DNA from: an uncultured Pseudomonadota bacterium
GTDB lineage: Bacteria; Pseudomonadota; Gammaproteobacteria; Steroidobacterales; Steroidobacteraceae
DNA: 64,000 bases
NCBI GenBank assembly: GCA_903884105.1
Contig: CAISDJ010000082.1
Span: 1-64,000, forward strand
Reading direction: 5' to 3'
Position 1 is the stretch's first letter; each line of letters starts with the position of its first letter. The notes beneath the pieces are model-generated. The model did no database searches. It had not been told where the DNA came from and was given only the letters and a program-made list of their open reading frames with translations. Positions 36,269 to 46,198 of the stretch are shown here, in pieces. The position numbers and the translations under genes are program-made.

Positions 36269-39046
36269 ATGGACAAAACGTACGCCCCGAGCAGCATCGA
36301 ACAGCGCCTGTACCAGCAATGGGAGGCGGCGGGCTGGTTTGCGCCCTCGGGCCAGGGCAAGCCGTACTGCATCATGATCCCGCCGCCGAACGTTACCGGC
36401 ACGCTGCACATGGGCCATGCGTTCCAGCACACGCTGATGGATGCCCTCACCCGCTTCCACCGCATGGAAGGCGACAACACGTTGTGGCAGCCCGGCACTG
36501 ATCACGCGGGCATTGCCACGCAGATGGTGGTCGAGCGGCAGCTGAACGCGGCCGGCACGAATCGACGCGATATCGGTCGCGAGGAATTCCTGAAGCGCGT
36601 TTGGGAGTGGAAAGAGCAATCAGGCGACACGATCTCGCGCCAGATGCGCCGCCTCGGCAATTCAGTCGACTGGACCCGCGACCGCTTCACGATGGACGCG
36701 GGGCTGTCCGAAGCCGTCACCGAGGTATTTGTCAGCTTGTTCGAGCAAGGGCTGATCTACCGCGGCAAGCGTCTCGTGAACTGGGACCCCGTGCTGCACA
36801 CCGCGCTTTCGGATCTCGAAGTCCTCGCCGAGCCTGAGAAGGGCAGCCTGTGGCACTTCCGCTATCCCCTTGCGGACGGCTCAGGCCAACTCGTCGTGGC
36901 CACCACTCGCCCCGAAACCATGTTTGGTGATACCGCGGTCGCGGTACATCCGGAGGATGAGCGCTACCGTCACCTCATCGGGCAACAGATCCGCCTGCCG
37001 CTCACCGACCGCCTGATCCCGATCATCGGCGACGACTATGTCGACCGCGAGTTCGGCACCGGCTGCGTGAAGATCACGCCCGGACACGACTTCAACGACT
37101 ACGAGATCGGCAAGCGGCACCAGCTGCCGCTGATCAACATCCTCGATGCCAGCGCCGTCCTCAATGACGCAGTGCCCGCGGCCTATCGCGGCCTCGATCG
37201 GGTCGCCGCACGCAAGCGCGTCATCCTCGATCTCGAAGCCTTGGGCCTCGTCGACAAGATCGACCCGCATACATTGCCAGTCCCGCGCGGTGATCGCAGC
37301 GGCGCCGTGCTCGAGCCGTGGCTCACCGACCAGTGGTACGTCCGCATTGCACCTCTGGCTGCGCCTGCCATCAAGGCCGTGGAAGATGGCCGCATCCGCT
37401 TCGTCCCCGACAACTGGAGCAAGACGTATTACCAGTGGATGAACAACATCCAGGACTGGTGCATCAGCCGCCAGCTGTGGTGGGGTCATCGCGTGCCCGC
37501 GTGGTACGACAACGACGGCAACGCGTATGTGGCGCGCACCCTCGCCGATGCACAGAGCCAGGCACGCGGGAAGCAGGGCAAGGAGGTCGCACTGACGCAG
37601 GATGACGACGTGCTCGATACGTGGTTCTCATCCGCACTGTGGCCATTCTCCACGCTCGGCTGGCCAGAGCAGACACCGGCACTCAAGACCTTCTACCCGA
37701 CCAACGTGCTGGTCACGGGGTTCGACATCATCTTCTTCTGGGTGGCCCGGATGATCATGATGGGCCTCAAGTTTACTGACGAGGTCCCGTTCCGCGAGGT
37801 GTACATCACCGGCCTCATCCGTGACGAGAACGGCGACAAGATGTCGAAGTCGAAGGGCAACATCATCGACCCGCTCGACCTGATCGACGGCATCGAACTC
37901 GAAGCGCTGGTCGCCAAACGCACCAGCGGCATGATGCAACCGCACCTCAAGGAACGCATCGAGAAAGCCACGAGAAAGCAGTTTCCGCAGGGCATTCCGG
38001 CCTATGGCACCGACGCGGTGCGATTCACGTTCGCGGCGCTCGCGACGATGGGCCGCGACATTCGCTTCGACCTGGGACGAGTCGAGGGCTATCGCAACTT
38101 CTGCAACAAGCTATGGAATGCGGCTCGATTCGTTCTGATGAATACCGAAGGCCAGGACTGCGGCACCGGCGGCCCGGTGGAGCTGTCGACTCCCGATCGC
38201 TGGATTCGCGCGAGGCTGGGCGCGACAGTCGAGGAAGTCCGCGGCCGTTTCGCGGAATACCGCTTTGATCTGGCCGCGCAATCGCTCTACGAGTTTGCAT
38301 GGTATGAATACTGCGACTGGTACCTCGAACTGACCAAGCCCGTGATGCTGTCGGACAGCTACTCTGCCGCGCAGAAGCGCGGCGCGCGGCAGACGCTGGT
38401 GCAGGTTCTCGAGACCTATTTGCGGCTGTTGCATCCGCTGATGCCCTTCGTTACGGAGGAAATCTGGCAAGCAGTGGCCCCGCTCGCGGGCCGTAGCGGC
38501 CCGACCATCATGCTGCAGGCCTACCCGGCACGCGCCGATTTTCCTGCGGATGCTGAAGCCGAACTCGCGATTGGCCCCATCAAGGCGGCCGTGCTGGCCC
38601 CGCGCCAGATCCGCGGCCAGCTCGACGTTCCACAGTCCCGCAAGGTGCCGCTGTTCATGAAGACGGCGAGCGCTGCAGACCGCGCCGTGGTCGATGCAAA
38701 TGCGGAACTGATCCGTTCCGTCGCCAGCGTCAGCGAGATCACGCTGATCACCGATGAAGCCACGCTGCCGCTGGTCTCGATGACCATCGTGGAAGGCCGG
38801 ACGTTTTACGTTCCGCTCGCCACGCTGATCGACGATGTCGATGCCGAGCTCGCCCGCATCGCCAAGCGCAAGGCCAGGACCGCGCAGGAACTCGCCAAAT
38901 GCGAGGCCAAGCTGGCCAATCCCAACTTTGCGGCGAATGCACCCGCCGAGGTCGTTGCGCAGGAACGGGGGCGGATCGCCGATTTCCGCAGCGAGCTTGC
39001 GCAGCTGGAAGAGCAGGCGGCGCGCGTGACCTCGCTGCGCGGTTGA
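36269..39046 (+). CDS. valS: Valyl-tRNA synthetase
   Basis: Class I synthetase of 925 residues, close to 951 in E. coli. HIGH-like motif [17 protein letters not shown] near residue 36, the editing (CP1) domain with [17 protein letters not shown], the KMSKS motif DKMSKSKGN, and a C-terminal coiled-coil arm ([20 protein letters not shown]) that contacts tRNA. There is no strong Shine-Dalgarno before the ATG at 36269; it directly follows the repeat-filled gap. Confidence 0.97.
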   Translation: MDKTYAPSSIEQRLYQQWEAAGWFAPSGQGKPYCIMIPPPNVTGTLHMGHAFQHTLMDALTRFHRMEGDNTLWQPGTDHAGIATQMVVERQLNAAGTNRRDIGREEFLKRVWEWKEQSGDTISRQMRRLGNSVDWTRDRFTMDAGLSEAVTEVFVSLFEQGLIYRGKRLVNWDPVLHTALSDLEVLAEPEKGSLWHFRYPLADGSGQLVVATTRPETMFGDTAVAVHPEDERYRHLIGQQIRLPLTDRLIPIIGDDYVDREFGTGCVKITPGHDFNDYEIGKRHQLPLINILDASAVLNDAVPAAYRGLDRVAARKRVILDLEALGLVDKIDPHTLPVPRGDRSGAVLEPWLTDQWYVRIAPLAAPAIKAVEDGRIRFVPDNWSKTYYQWMNNIQDWCISRQLWWGHRVPAWYDNDGNAYVARTLADAQSQARGKQGKEVALTQDDDVLDTWFSSALWPFSTLGWPEQTPALKTFYPTNVLVTGFDIIFFWVARMIMMGLKFTDEVPFREVYITGLIRDENGDKMSKSKGNIIDPLDLIDGIELEALVAKRTSGMMQPHLKERIEKATRKQFPQGIPAYGTDAVRFTFAALATMGRDIRFDLGRVEGYRNFCNKLWNAARFVLMNTEGQDCGTGGPVELSTPDRWIRARLGATVEEVRGRFAEYRFDLAAQSLYEFAWYEYCDWYLELTKPVMLSDSYSAAQKRGARQTLVQVLETYLRLLHPLMPFVTEEIWQAVAPLAGRSGPTIMLQAYPARADFPADAEAELAIGPIKAAVLAPRQIRGQLDVPQSRKVPLFMKTASAADRAVVDANAELIRSVASVSEITLITDEATLPLVSMTIVEGRTFYVPLATLIDDVDAELARIAKRKARTAQELAKCEAKLANPNFAANAPAEVVAQERGRIADFRSELAQLEEQAARVTSLRG

Positions 39047-39131
39047 GCGTATTGTCCTATCTGTGACCCGGTTGCTGATCGGGTTGCAGAGGTTGGTTAA
39101 GGTTCGGCTATTCGACCACTGAAGAAGCGCC

Positions 39132-40082
39132 ATGGATGCTCCGACACCCGTTCCTACCGCCGATGCCGCGCCGCTTGCCACCAACACGGTCAAGCAGCTG
39201 AGCCGCATCATCCTCGGCAAGGAACACCAGATCCGCTTAGGTGTAGCCTGCCTGCTGGCCCGTGGCCACCTGCTCATCGAAGACATTCCCGGGGTCGGCA
39301 AGACCACACTGGCGCATGCACTGGCGCAGGCGCTCGGCCTCAGTTACCAGCGTATCCAGTTCACGAGCGACCTGCTGCCGGCAGACATCATCGGTGTATC
39401 GATCTTCGACCGGAACACCAGCTCGTTCCGCTTTCACAAGGGCCCGATCTTCTCGCAGCTCGTGCTGGCCGATGAAGTGAACCGCGCCACGCCAAAAGCG
39501 CAGAGCGCACTGCTTGAAGCCATGGAAGAACACCAGGTGACGGCAGATGGCCAGACATATCCCCTCGCCGCCCCGTTCTTCGTCATCGCAACGCAGAACC
39601 CTGCGTACCAGATCGGCACGTATCCGTTGCCAGAATCGCAGCTGGATCGCTTCCTGATGCGCATCGAGCTCGGATTCCCCGATGCAGTTCTTGAGCGGCA
39701 GTTGCTGCTCGGCCAGGACCGTCGCGACATGCTCGCCACCTTCACGGCGACCATCACTCCGCAGCAGTTGCTGATCCTGCAGCACGCCGTACCACGCGTG
39801 CATGTTTCCGAGGCGCTGCTCGACTACGTCCAGGCCATCGTCCGGTACACGCGCGAGGCACCGGCGTTCGAGTCCGGTCTTTCGACCCGTGCGGCCATCG
39901 GACTGCTGCGCGCAGCACAAGCCTGGGCGCTCATTCATGATCATGCGGGCGTGCTGCCGGAAGACCTGCAGGCGGTCCTGCCGGCTGTGGTCGGCCACCG
40001 CATCAAGTTCAAGGACGATAGCGCTGCCCGCACGCCGGCGGAGATCGGCCGTCTCGTTCTCGAGGCCGTGCCGGTACCCTGA
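39132..40082 (+). CDS. MoxR-family AAA+ ATPase
   Basis: AAA+ chaperone-like ATPase of 316 residues. Walker A EDIPGVGKTTLAHALA near 48-63, Walker B LVLADEVNRATPKAQSALLEAMEE, sensor FVIATQNPAYQIGTYPLPESQLDRFL. It heads an operon with a DUF58 protein and a TgpA-like transglutaminase; such triads are widespread and are thought to insert metals or help assemble protein complexes, but the client is unknown. Confidence 0.94.
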   Translation: MDAPTPVPTADAAPLATNTVKQLSRIILGKEHQIRLGVACLLARGHLLIEDIPGVGKTTLAHALAQALGLSYQRIQFTSDLLPADIIGVSIFDRNTSSFRFHKGPIFSQLVLADEVNRATPKAQSALLEAMEEHQVTADGQTYPLAAPFFVIATQNPAYQIGTYPLPESQLDRFLMRIELGFPDAVLERQLLLGQDRRDMLATFTATITPQQLLILQHAVPRVHVSEALLDYVQAIVRYTREAPAFESGLSTRAAIGLLRAAQAWALIHDHAGVLPEDLQAVLPAVVGHRIKFKDDSAARTPAEIGRLVLEAVPVP

Positions 40083-40087
40083 CCGCG

Positions 40088-41068
40088 ATGGCGCTCTTCA
40101 GCCGCCTGCTAGAACCGCTTCGCCAGCGCATGCGCGGCTGGATGCGAAAGCGGCAAGGCGACGATCCCGATCCGGTGGTCCTCGGTTCCAGACGCATCTA
40201 TATCCTGCCCACGGCGCTCGGGCTCGGCTTTGCAGGAATGCTGTTCCTGATGATGATCGGCGCGATGAACTACGCGAACAATCTCGCGCTTGGCCTTGCG
40301 TTCCTGCTCGGCTCGCTCGGAATCGTTGCCATGCATCACTGCCATCGCACGCTCGCGGGACTCAAATTCGCCCTGGCCACCACCCATCCTGTCTTTGCCG
40401 GCCAGCGCGCCCGTTTTGCGATCGCGCTCATCAACGAATCACGGCAGCCGCGTCCGGAACTGGAACTGACTGACGATAGCCTCACTTCGGAGCCTGTGCG
40501 ACTGGATGCGGCCGTCGGCGAACCCACCCGTGCCGTGGTCGAGATCGGCCATCCCGCCGAGCGACGCGGAAAAGTCCGCCTCGACCGCTTTGAAGTCGGC
40601 ACGCGGCACCCGTTCGGCCTGTTTCGTGCGTGGGCCGTGCTGCACATGGACCTCGAATGCATCGTGTATCCACGCCCAAGCGAGCGTGGCTTGAGTCCTC
40701 CGCCCCATGAAACCGATGTGGGCGGCGCTCAGGACGGTCCGAGGGGTGACGAGGAATTTGCCGGCCTGCGTCCCTTCCATGCAGGCGACTCCCCGCGACG
40801 CATTGCGTGGAAGGCCTATGCCCGTGGCCGGGGACTGCAGACCAAGCAGTTCGCCGGGACCACCGTCATCTCCCACGTATTCGACTGGGACAGCCTCGAA
40901 GGTCTTGGTGTCGAGGCAAGGCTGTCACAGCTGTGTCGCTGGATCCTCGATGCCCACGCCGCGGAACGCGCGTACGGACTCAAGCTTCCCGGCGTGAACG
41001 TTCCACCGAACGTCGGCGACGCCCACCGGCAGCACTGCCTCACTGCCCTCGCTCTGTTTTCCGGCTGA
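40088..41068 (+). CDS. DUF58 domain protein
   Basis: 326 residues. Two membrane segments (about 40-85) are followed by the DUF58 region with GDEEFAGLRPFHAGDSPRRIAWKAYARG-type sequence. DUF58 proteins have a von Willebrand A-like fold and accompany MoxR ATPases. The Arg-rich N-terminus (RQRMRGWMRKRQGDD) is cytoplasmic. It starts 5 bp after the MoxR stop. Confidence 0.92.
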   Translation: MALFSRLLEPLRQRMRGWMRKRQGDDPDPVVLGSRRIYILPTALGLGFAGMLFLMMIGAMNYANNLALGLAFLLGSLGIVAMHHCHRTLAGLKFALATTHPVFAGQRARFAIALINESRQPRPELELTDDSLTSEPVRLDAAVGEPTRAVVEIGHPAERRGKVRLDRFEVGTRHPFGLFRAWAVLHMDLECIVYPRPSERGLSPPPHETDVGGAQDGPRGDEEFAGLRPFHAGDSPRRIAWKAYARGRGLQTKQFAGTTVISHVFDWDSLEGLGVEARLSQLCRWILDAHAAERAYGLKLPGVNVPPNVGDAHRQHCLTALALFSG

Positions 41069-41071
41069 CGC

Positions 41072-43036
41072 ATGAACCACTTCATTCGCCAGCTGGATGA
41101 CCAGACACAGCGGCTGCTGTGGGTGGTGAGTGCGTTGGCCTTGTCACTGCTGCCGCACGTGACCCATGTTCCGATCTGGATCGTCCTGTTCGCGGCGGCA
41201 ACGGCTGCCTGGCGTATCGCCGCCCAGATGCGAGGCTGGCGCCTGCCACCCAAGTGGCTGCGCATCGTAGTCGTGGTGCTGGCCGTCGTCAGTGTGCTGG
41301 CTGGTTATCGCACGCTCAACGGCCTCGAGGCAGGTACAGCACTGCTGGTGCTGATGGCCGCCAGCAAACTGCTGGAGACCAAGGACCGGCGCGACCTCAC
41401 CGTGCTGATCTTCATATCTTTCGTGTTGTTGTTCGCTGCCCTGCTGTATGAGCAGGGACTGCTGCAACTCCCTTACATGCTGGTCGCGGTGTGGCTGCTG
41501 ACCACGATGCTGATGCGGGTTCACCAGACCACCTCCCGCATGGCGATGGGCGAAGCCATGCGCATGACCGCAAAGATGCTGTTGCTGTCGTTGCCACTTG
41601 GCGTCGCCTTCTTCGTGTTGTTCCCCCGGCTGCCCGGTCAGTTCTGGGCCCTGCCCGCACGCGCGGGCGCCACGTCCGGCATCAGCGACGAAATTTCCCC
41701 GGGCGATGTCTCGGAACTCAGCCTGTCCTCGGGCATCGCGTTCCGAGTGACGTTTACCGGGTCCGCGCCGCCGCCGGCCGAGCGTTACTGGCGCGGTATC
41801 GTGCTGCACGACTTTGACGGGCGCACTTGGCGGCGAGCCCGCGGTCGGTTCTCCACCACGCCGAGCGTCGAAGCTTCGGGTCCGGAGTACGACTATCGCA
41901 TCACGCTCGAGCCCAACAACCGCAACTGGCTGTTCTCGCTTGACCTGCCCACGCGCTGGCCTGTGACACGCGCTTTCCAGTCCTATGACTTCCAGCTGCT
42001 CTCGCCGGAGACCATCAGTTCGCCCACGTCGTATCGGGTTCGTTCACACACGCAGTACACGATGACCAGTGATCTGCCGACGATGCAGCAGAACATGGAC
42101 ACCGCACTTCCCGGCGAGCGCAATCCACGTACCCGTGAACTCGCACGAGCTCTCAAGACCGAGCACCCGGATACGCTCGAATTCGTGCAGGCCGTCCTGC
42201 AGAAGTTCCGGAACGAGGAGTACTTCTACACGCTCGAACCCCCGCGGCTTGAAGCAGACTCGGTGGACGACTTCCTCTTCAATACCCGCCGCGGTTTCTG
42301 CGAACACTTTGCCTCCGCCTTCACTGCGCTCATGCGGGCCGGGGGCGTACCCGCCCGCATCGTCGCGGGTTACCAGGGCGGGCAGTACAACCCCATGGGC
42401 GACTATTTTATCGTGCGGCAATCCGATGCGCACGCGTGGTCGGAGGTGTGGGTTGAAGGCCGGGGCTGGGTGCGCGTGGACCCGACGGCTGCGGTTGCGC
42501 CGGAACGCATCGAGCAGGGCCTGGATGCCGCAGTCCCCGAGGACGAACCCGTGCCGGGCCGGTTCTTCGGTGGCAACGGCATGGTGTTGAACCTGCAACT
42601 CGCATGGGATGCGCTGAATTCGGGCTGGCAGAACAACGTGGTCGAGTACAACGATACGCTGCAGCGCTCGCTGTTCTCGAATTTGGGCATCGACGACATT
42701 GACTGGCGGTCGCTCGGGCTGCTGCTCACCGCGAGCCTGGCCGTCTTCTTTGTTGCCCTGTCCGGCTGGCTGGCCTTGAGGTTCAAGCCCCGCCCGAAAG
42801 ACCCGGCCGCCCAGGCGTACGCACACCTTTGTCGAAAGCTCGGGAGTGGGAATCTGGTCCGGCGGCCCCATGAAGGTCCGGTCGACTACCTGACCCGGGT
42901 CGGCACCGCCCGACCCGAGTTGCGTGCGGACCTGGACGAACTGCGCGCCCTGTATGTCAGCCTGCGCTACGGCCCGCTGCCGATGTCGGCGCAGCTCAGT
43001 CGCTTCCGGTTCCTGGTCAACCGACTGAAACTCTAG
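41072..43036 (+). CDS. TgpA-like membrane transglutaminase
   Basis: 654 residues: DUF3488 membrane domain with five or six segments (about 15-195), a periplasmic transglutaminase core, a further membrane segment (about 547-568) and a cytoplasmic tail. The catalytic triad is present: C410 in GFCEHFASAF, H454 in SDAHAWSEVW and D470 in RVDPTAAV. The family is essential for viability in Pseudomonas aeruginosa (TgpA). It follows the DUF58 gene by 3 bp, so is co-transcribed with moxR. Confidence 0.93.
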   Translation: MNHFIRQLDDQTQRLLWVVSALALSLLPHVTHVPIWIVLFAAATAAWRIAAQMRGWRLPPKWLRIVVVVLAVVSVLAGYRTLNGLEAGTALLVLMAASKLLETKDRRDLTVLIFISFVLLFAALLYEQGLLQLPYMLVAVWLLTTMLMRVHQTTSRMAMGEAMRMTAKMLLLSLPLGVAFFVLFPRLPGQFWALPARAGATSGISDEISPGDVSELSLSSGIAFRVTFTGSAPPPAERYWRGIVLHDFDGRTWRRARGRFSTTPSVEASGPEYDYRITLEPNNRNWLFSLDLPTRWPVTRAFQSYDFQLLSPETISSPTSYRVRSHTQYTMTSDLPTMQQNMDTALPGERNPRTRELARALKTEHPDTLEFVQAVLQKFRNEEYFYTLEPPRLEADSVDDFLFNTRRGFCEHFASAFTALMRAGGVPARIVAGYQGGQYNPMGDYFIVRQSDAHAWSEVWVEGRGWVRVDPTAAVAPERIEQGLDAAVPEDEPVPGRFFGGNGMVLNLQLAWDALNSGWQNNVVEYNDTLQRSLFSNLGIDDIDWRSLGLLLTASLAVFFVALSGWLALRFKPRPKDPAAQAYAHLCRKLGSGNLVRRPHEGPVDYLTRVGTARPELRADLDELRALYVSLRYGPLPMSAQLSRFRFLVNRLKL

Positions 43037-43060
43037 ATCCAACACCCCAAGGACGCCTCG

Positions 43061-43936
43061 ATGATCGTGTTTGTTGTCCTGATCATCGCGGCCCTGGCGA
43101 CTGCCGCGTGGCTCACGGTCGAGCCGTCGCTGATCCGCCGCCGACGGCGGCGACTGATGGGTGCGCCCACCCCTGCTCAATGGCATCAGTGGATCGCCAC
43201 CCACGTGCCATTGGTCAAATACTTGCCTCCCGAGTTGCTCGAACGCGTGCTCGCGCTCACGCGGATCTTCGTGAATGACAAGCGCTTCGTCGGCTGCAAC
43301 GGCCTCACCGTGACTGACGAGATGCGGGTCGTCATCGGCTTTCAGGCCAGCCTGCTGGTCGTGAACCGTCCCGGCGTGCCCATCGACGCCTTCTACGACG
43401 AGCTCGAATCGATCCTCGTCTACCCGGCGGCCTTCCTGGTCGAAGAGACGCAGCACCTCGGCCACGGCCTCGTGACCACCGGGCGCCGCGCGCTGTCGGG
43501 CCAGGCTTGGGAAGCACGGCGCATGATCCTGTCGTGGGATGACATCGAACACCGACCGCCCGCCAGCAACGTCGTGCTGCACGAGTTCGCGCATTACCTC
43601 GACATGGAGAACGACTCGATGGACGGCGCGCCGGTGCTGCAGAATGCGCTCGCGTACGCCCGGTGGTCGCAGGCCTTCTGGGAAGAATATCGCCGCCTGC
43701 ACGAAGACCTCCAGGCAGGACTTCCCACGTTGCTCGACCCTTACGCAGCTACGCAGCCGGCCGAGTTCTTTGCCGTCGTGACAGAGGTGTTCTTCGAGCG
43801 TCCGGCTCCGCTGCTGCTCGAGCACCCCGGCGTCTACAACGAACTCAAGGGCTACTACCGGCTTGATCCAGCCGCCTGGCCTGGAGTGGCGCCCTTGCAC
43901 CCTTCCACCCTCACCGGGTTGGACCCCGCAAATTGA
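43061..43936 (+). CDS. mtfA: MtfA-like zinc peptidase
   Basis: M90-family peptidase of 291 residues. The zinc site HEFAHYLDMEND is at 174-185, with the downstream Glu-rich LDPYAATQPAEFFAVVTEVFFERP. In E. coli MtfA binds the Mlc repressor and adjusts glucose PTS expression. This version has an N-terminal membrane-like segment (about 2-18) that E. coli MtfA lacks, so it may be membrane-attached. It starts 25 bp after the transglutaminase. Confidence 0.92.
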   Translation: MIVFVVLIIAALATAAWLTVEPSLIRRRRRRLMGAPTPAQWHQWIATHVPLVKYLPPELLERVLALTRIFVNDKRFVGCNGLTVTDEMRVVIGFQASLLVVNRPGVPIDAFYDELESILVYPAAFLVEETQHLGHGLVTTGRRALSGQAWEARRMILSWDDIEHRPPASNVVLHEFAHYLDMENDSMDGAPVLQNALAYARWSQAFWEEYRRLHEDLQAGLPTLLDPYAATQPAEFFAVVTEVFFERPAPLLLEHPGVYNELKGYYRLDPAAWPGVAPLHPSTLTGLDPAN

Positions 43937-44273
43937 ATGGAACACCGCTGTGCTGAGTGGTGCCGACGCAGGCCTCGCTCAGGCGCAATGCACACTCGTG
44001 GGGCTCCACGACCGGAAAGGGATCGTAGAAGTGATGCAGCAGCGTTCGCCACTGCTGGTAACGGGCGGAACCTCGAAAGCCCACCGTGTGATCCTCGAGA
44101 TGCTCCCAGCGAACCAGCAGCAGATAACGATGGCACGCTTCGATGCAGCGATGGAGCTCGAGCGACACGAAACCCGGCAGCGACGCAATGATGTGCTTGG
44201 CTTCGCCGAATGCCATCTCGAATGCGGCTTCCTGCCCCGGCTTCACGTCGAGCGCTGCGGATTCCAGGATCAA
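43911..44273 (-). CDS. Antibiotic biosynthesis monooxygenase-domain protein
   Basis: 120 residues, ABM fold (dimeric ferredoxin-like barrel). The pattern MILESAALDVKPGQEAAFE, GFVSLELHRCIEACHRYLLLVRWEHLEDHTVGFRG-type and a final FYDPFPVVEP fits the family. I place the start at TTG 44273, since AGGAGG lies six bases upstream and the family begins at this residue. Its stop overlaps the end of mtfA by 26 bp tail-to-tail. Such proteins can be heme-degrading or cofactor-free oxygenases; no substrate can be inferred. Confidence 0.85.
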   Translation of the reverse strand: MILESAALDVKPGQEAAFEMAFGEAKHIIASLPGFVSLELHRCIEACHRYLLLVRWEHLEDHTVGFRGSARYQQWRTLLHHFYDPFPVVEPHECALRLSEACVGTTQHSGVPFNLRGPTR

Positions 44274-44295
44274 GGAACGCCTCCTGCCGTGCCGG

Positions 44296-44742
44296 TCAGG
44301 CGGTGATCCCGCCCGGCGTCCCTGACGATCCATGCCAGAAGAACAGGTACGCGGGAAAGGCCACCGCAGCCAGCAGGCCCAGAACGAGCAGTCCTATGAC
44401 GAGGATGAAGCCCCAGATCGACCAGAGTCGCTGGACCCGGTTGAAGTGCTCGACACTGTCCCAGCTCGCGTTCTTCCACGCCCATTCCCGGCCCTTGATG
44501 CCCAGAATGATTGCCATGATGAAGCCAAGATAGGGAACAAGCGCGAGCAAGCCGATCCAGGTACGGTTGCCGATCGCCCAGATCCAGCTCAGGAAGAACG
44601 CGCCCCACGACCAGCCGCGGATGCCCTCGGGAAGGCCGTCGCCAATCTGGATGACTACGCTTTGCTGCGAGCCACAGTGCGGACAGTGTTTCGCCGTTTC
44701 GTCGATCTCACGGCCACACCCCCGACAGAACACCATGCCCAT
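44296..44742 (-). CDS. Zinc-ribbon membrane protein
   Basis: About 148 residues. An N-terminal double zinc ribbon (FCRGCGREIDETAKHCPHCG, four Cys) is followed by about three hydrophobic segments (WGAFFLSWIWAIGNRTWIGLL, ALVPYLGFIMAIILGIKG, and FILVIGLLVLGLLAAVAFPAYLFF). This is a widespread architecture without assigned function. Short in-frame ATGs at 44742 and 44736 both precede the ribbon. Confidence 0.8.
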   Translation of the reverse strand: MGMVFCRGCGREIDETAKHCPHCGSQQSVVIQIGDGLPEGIRGWSWGAFFLSWIWAIGNRTWIGLLALVPYLGFIMAIILGIKGREWAWKNASWDSVEHFNRVQRLWSIWGFILVIGLLVLGLLAAVAFPAYLFFWHGSSGTPGGITA

Positions 44743-44810
44743 GGATTTCCCCTGCAACGTGAGGCCGAGGATAGCCCTTGCGTTGCCGGGGGTCCATGTT
44801 CACGGGCCGC

Positions 44811-45029
44811 TCAGTCGTCGACCTCTTCCTCGACTTCTGCTTCCACGGCAGGCGTCGACTTGTCGTTGTCAGCCAGGTGGCTGCCTTCGAGGTCCTTCGC
44901 ATTGTCGGCATTGTCTTTGCGCAGGAGGTCGATCTGCTCGGTTTTGCCCTGCTGGTCCTGCACGACGGCCACTTCGACCTTAGTGACGGCGCGACGACGG
45001 CTCCGGTTCCGCCTCTGACTCTGAACCAC
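44811..45029 (-). CDS. Small hypothetical protein with acidic tail
   Basis: Possible gene of 72 residues beginning at GTG. No family recognised. The N-terminus is Arg-rich (MVQSQRRNRSRRRAVTKVEV) and the C-terminus strongly acidic (EAEVEEEVDD). The composition looks protein-like rather than a shadow frame, and no competing gene occupies this DNA. It lies directly downstream of a good intrinsic terminator, so it would need its own promoter, which I did not find. Moderate to low confidence. Confidence 0.4.
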   Translation of the reverse strand: MVQSQRRNRSRRRAVTKVEVAVVQDQQGKTEQIDLLRKDNADNAKDLEGSHLADNDKSTPAVEAEVEEEVDD

Positions 45030-45040
45030 GCGCAGCGCCC

Positions 45041-45074
45041 AAAAGAAAAGGGAGGAGCACGCGAGTGCTCCTCC
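45041..45074 (-). terminator. Intrinsic terminator with GNRA-type loop
   Basis: Read on the minus strand: GGAGGAGCAC, four-base loop TCGC (GCGA on the plus strand), GTGCTCCTCC, then CTTTTCTTTT. A perfect 10-bp stem followed by a U-rich run makes a classical Rho-independent terminator for the dienelactone hydrolase gene, which ends 24 bp upstream. Confidence 0.85.
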
Positions 45075-45097
45075 CCTTCTTCAACCCAAACCCAACC

Positions 45098-46009
45098 TCA
45101 GACGAGGTGCTTCTTCCAGAACGCGATCGTGCGATCCCACGACAGCTTCGCCTGCGCCTCGCTGTAACGCGGCGTCGAGTTGTTGTGGAAGCCGTGCTGC
45201 GTGCCTTCGTAGAAGAACACTTCGTACGGCGTCTTGTTGGCCTTCAGCGCGGCCTCGTAAGCGGGCCACATCGCGTTGATGCGCTCGTCTGTGCCGGCGT
45301 AGTTGATCAACAGCGGCGTCTTCACCTTCGCCATGTCTTCGGCGGCCGGAGCGGCCCCGTAGTACGGCACGCCTGCCGACAGCTCGCTGCCGAGCGCCAC
45401 GGCCAGGTTGTTCACCATGCCACCACCCCAGCAGAAGCCGGTCGCACCCAGCTTGCCGTTGCTCTGCGCATGCGCTTTCACCCAGCGGGCGCTGTTCACC
45501 ATGTCCTGGCGCAGCTTGGCCTGGTCGAGCTTTGACTGCAGGTCGCGACCGGCATCGTCGTTGCCGGGATAGCCGCCGACCGGTGCGAGACCATCTGGCG
45601 CGAGCGCCAGGAAGCCCGCGACAGCGGCCCGACGGGCCACGTCTTCAACGTAAGGATTCAGGCCGCGGTTCTCGTGGATCACGAGCACTGTCGGGAACGG
45701 TCCTGCGCCAGCCGGCGTAGCAAGATAGCCGCGCATCTTGCCGGATGTGCCACCCGGAGAGGGATACTCGACATACAGGCCTTTCACGCGTTCGTCAGTG
45801 AACGAAATCGTCTGCGCCTGCGCATAGCGCGGCATCAGCGCCTGCGCCATCACGAGGGCAGAGCCGCCCACCACGGACATCACCGTCGCGCGACGGAAGA
45901 ATTCACGGCGATCGATCTGCCCATGGCAGTACTCGTCGTACAGGTCGTACACCTTCTGGTCGATGTCCTGCGGATTGATCTGCGGTTCGTTGATCTTGGG
46001 TTGCATCAT
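45098..46009 (-). CDS. Dienelactone hydrolase family protein, Tat-exported
   Basis: Alpha/beta hydrolase of 303 residues. The catalytic Cys is in GFCWGGGM, Asp in GTDERI and His in GTQHGFHN; the regulatory Glu of HENRG is also kept. A twin-arginine signal (DRREFFRRATVM, about 35-46) and hydrophobic stretch up to YAQAQ suggest Tat export to the periplasm, unlike classical cytosolic dienelactone hydrolases. The ATG at 46009 follows AGGAG. The chloroaromatic pathway is not implied by any neighbour. Confidence 0.9.
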   Translation of the reverse strand: MMQPKINEPQINPQDIDQKVYDLYDEYCHGQIDRREFFRRATVMSVVGGSALVMAQALMPRYAQAQTISFTDERVKGLYVEYPSPGGTSGKMRGYLATPAGAGPFPTVLVIHENRGLNPYVEDVARRAAVAGFLALAPDGLAPVGGYPGNDDAGRDLQSKLDQAKLRQDMVNSARWVKAHAQSNGKLGATGFCWGGGMVNNLAVALGSELSAGVPYYGAAPAAEDMAKVKTPLLINYAGTDERINAMWPAYEAALKANKTPYEVFFYEGTQHGFHNNSTPRYSEAQAKLSWDRTIAFWKKHLV

Positions 46010-46198
46010 CGCTGTAGGCTCCTGCTGAAAAGGGCGTTGGTATTGACTTCTGGTTGACAAGCTTCGCGTGCCGCAGCGCAACAACCGCAGCTCTCGAGTC
46101 CTGGAGAGCGCCGAATATAGGGTGCCCGCCGAGAACAGACAACGATCACCGTGTGAAGTTTTTTGAAGACGGCAGATTCCGCCTGGAGCCTGTCCCCA

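Noticed and set aside
42044-43945. 633-codon minus-strand frame
   Set aside because: Antisense to the transglutaminase and mtfA genes, both of which have intact catalytic motifs.
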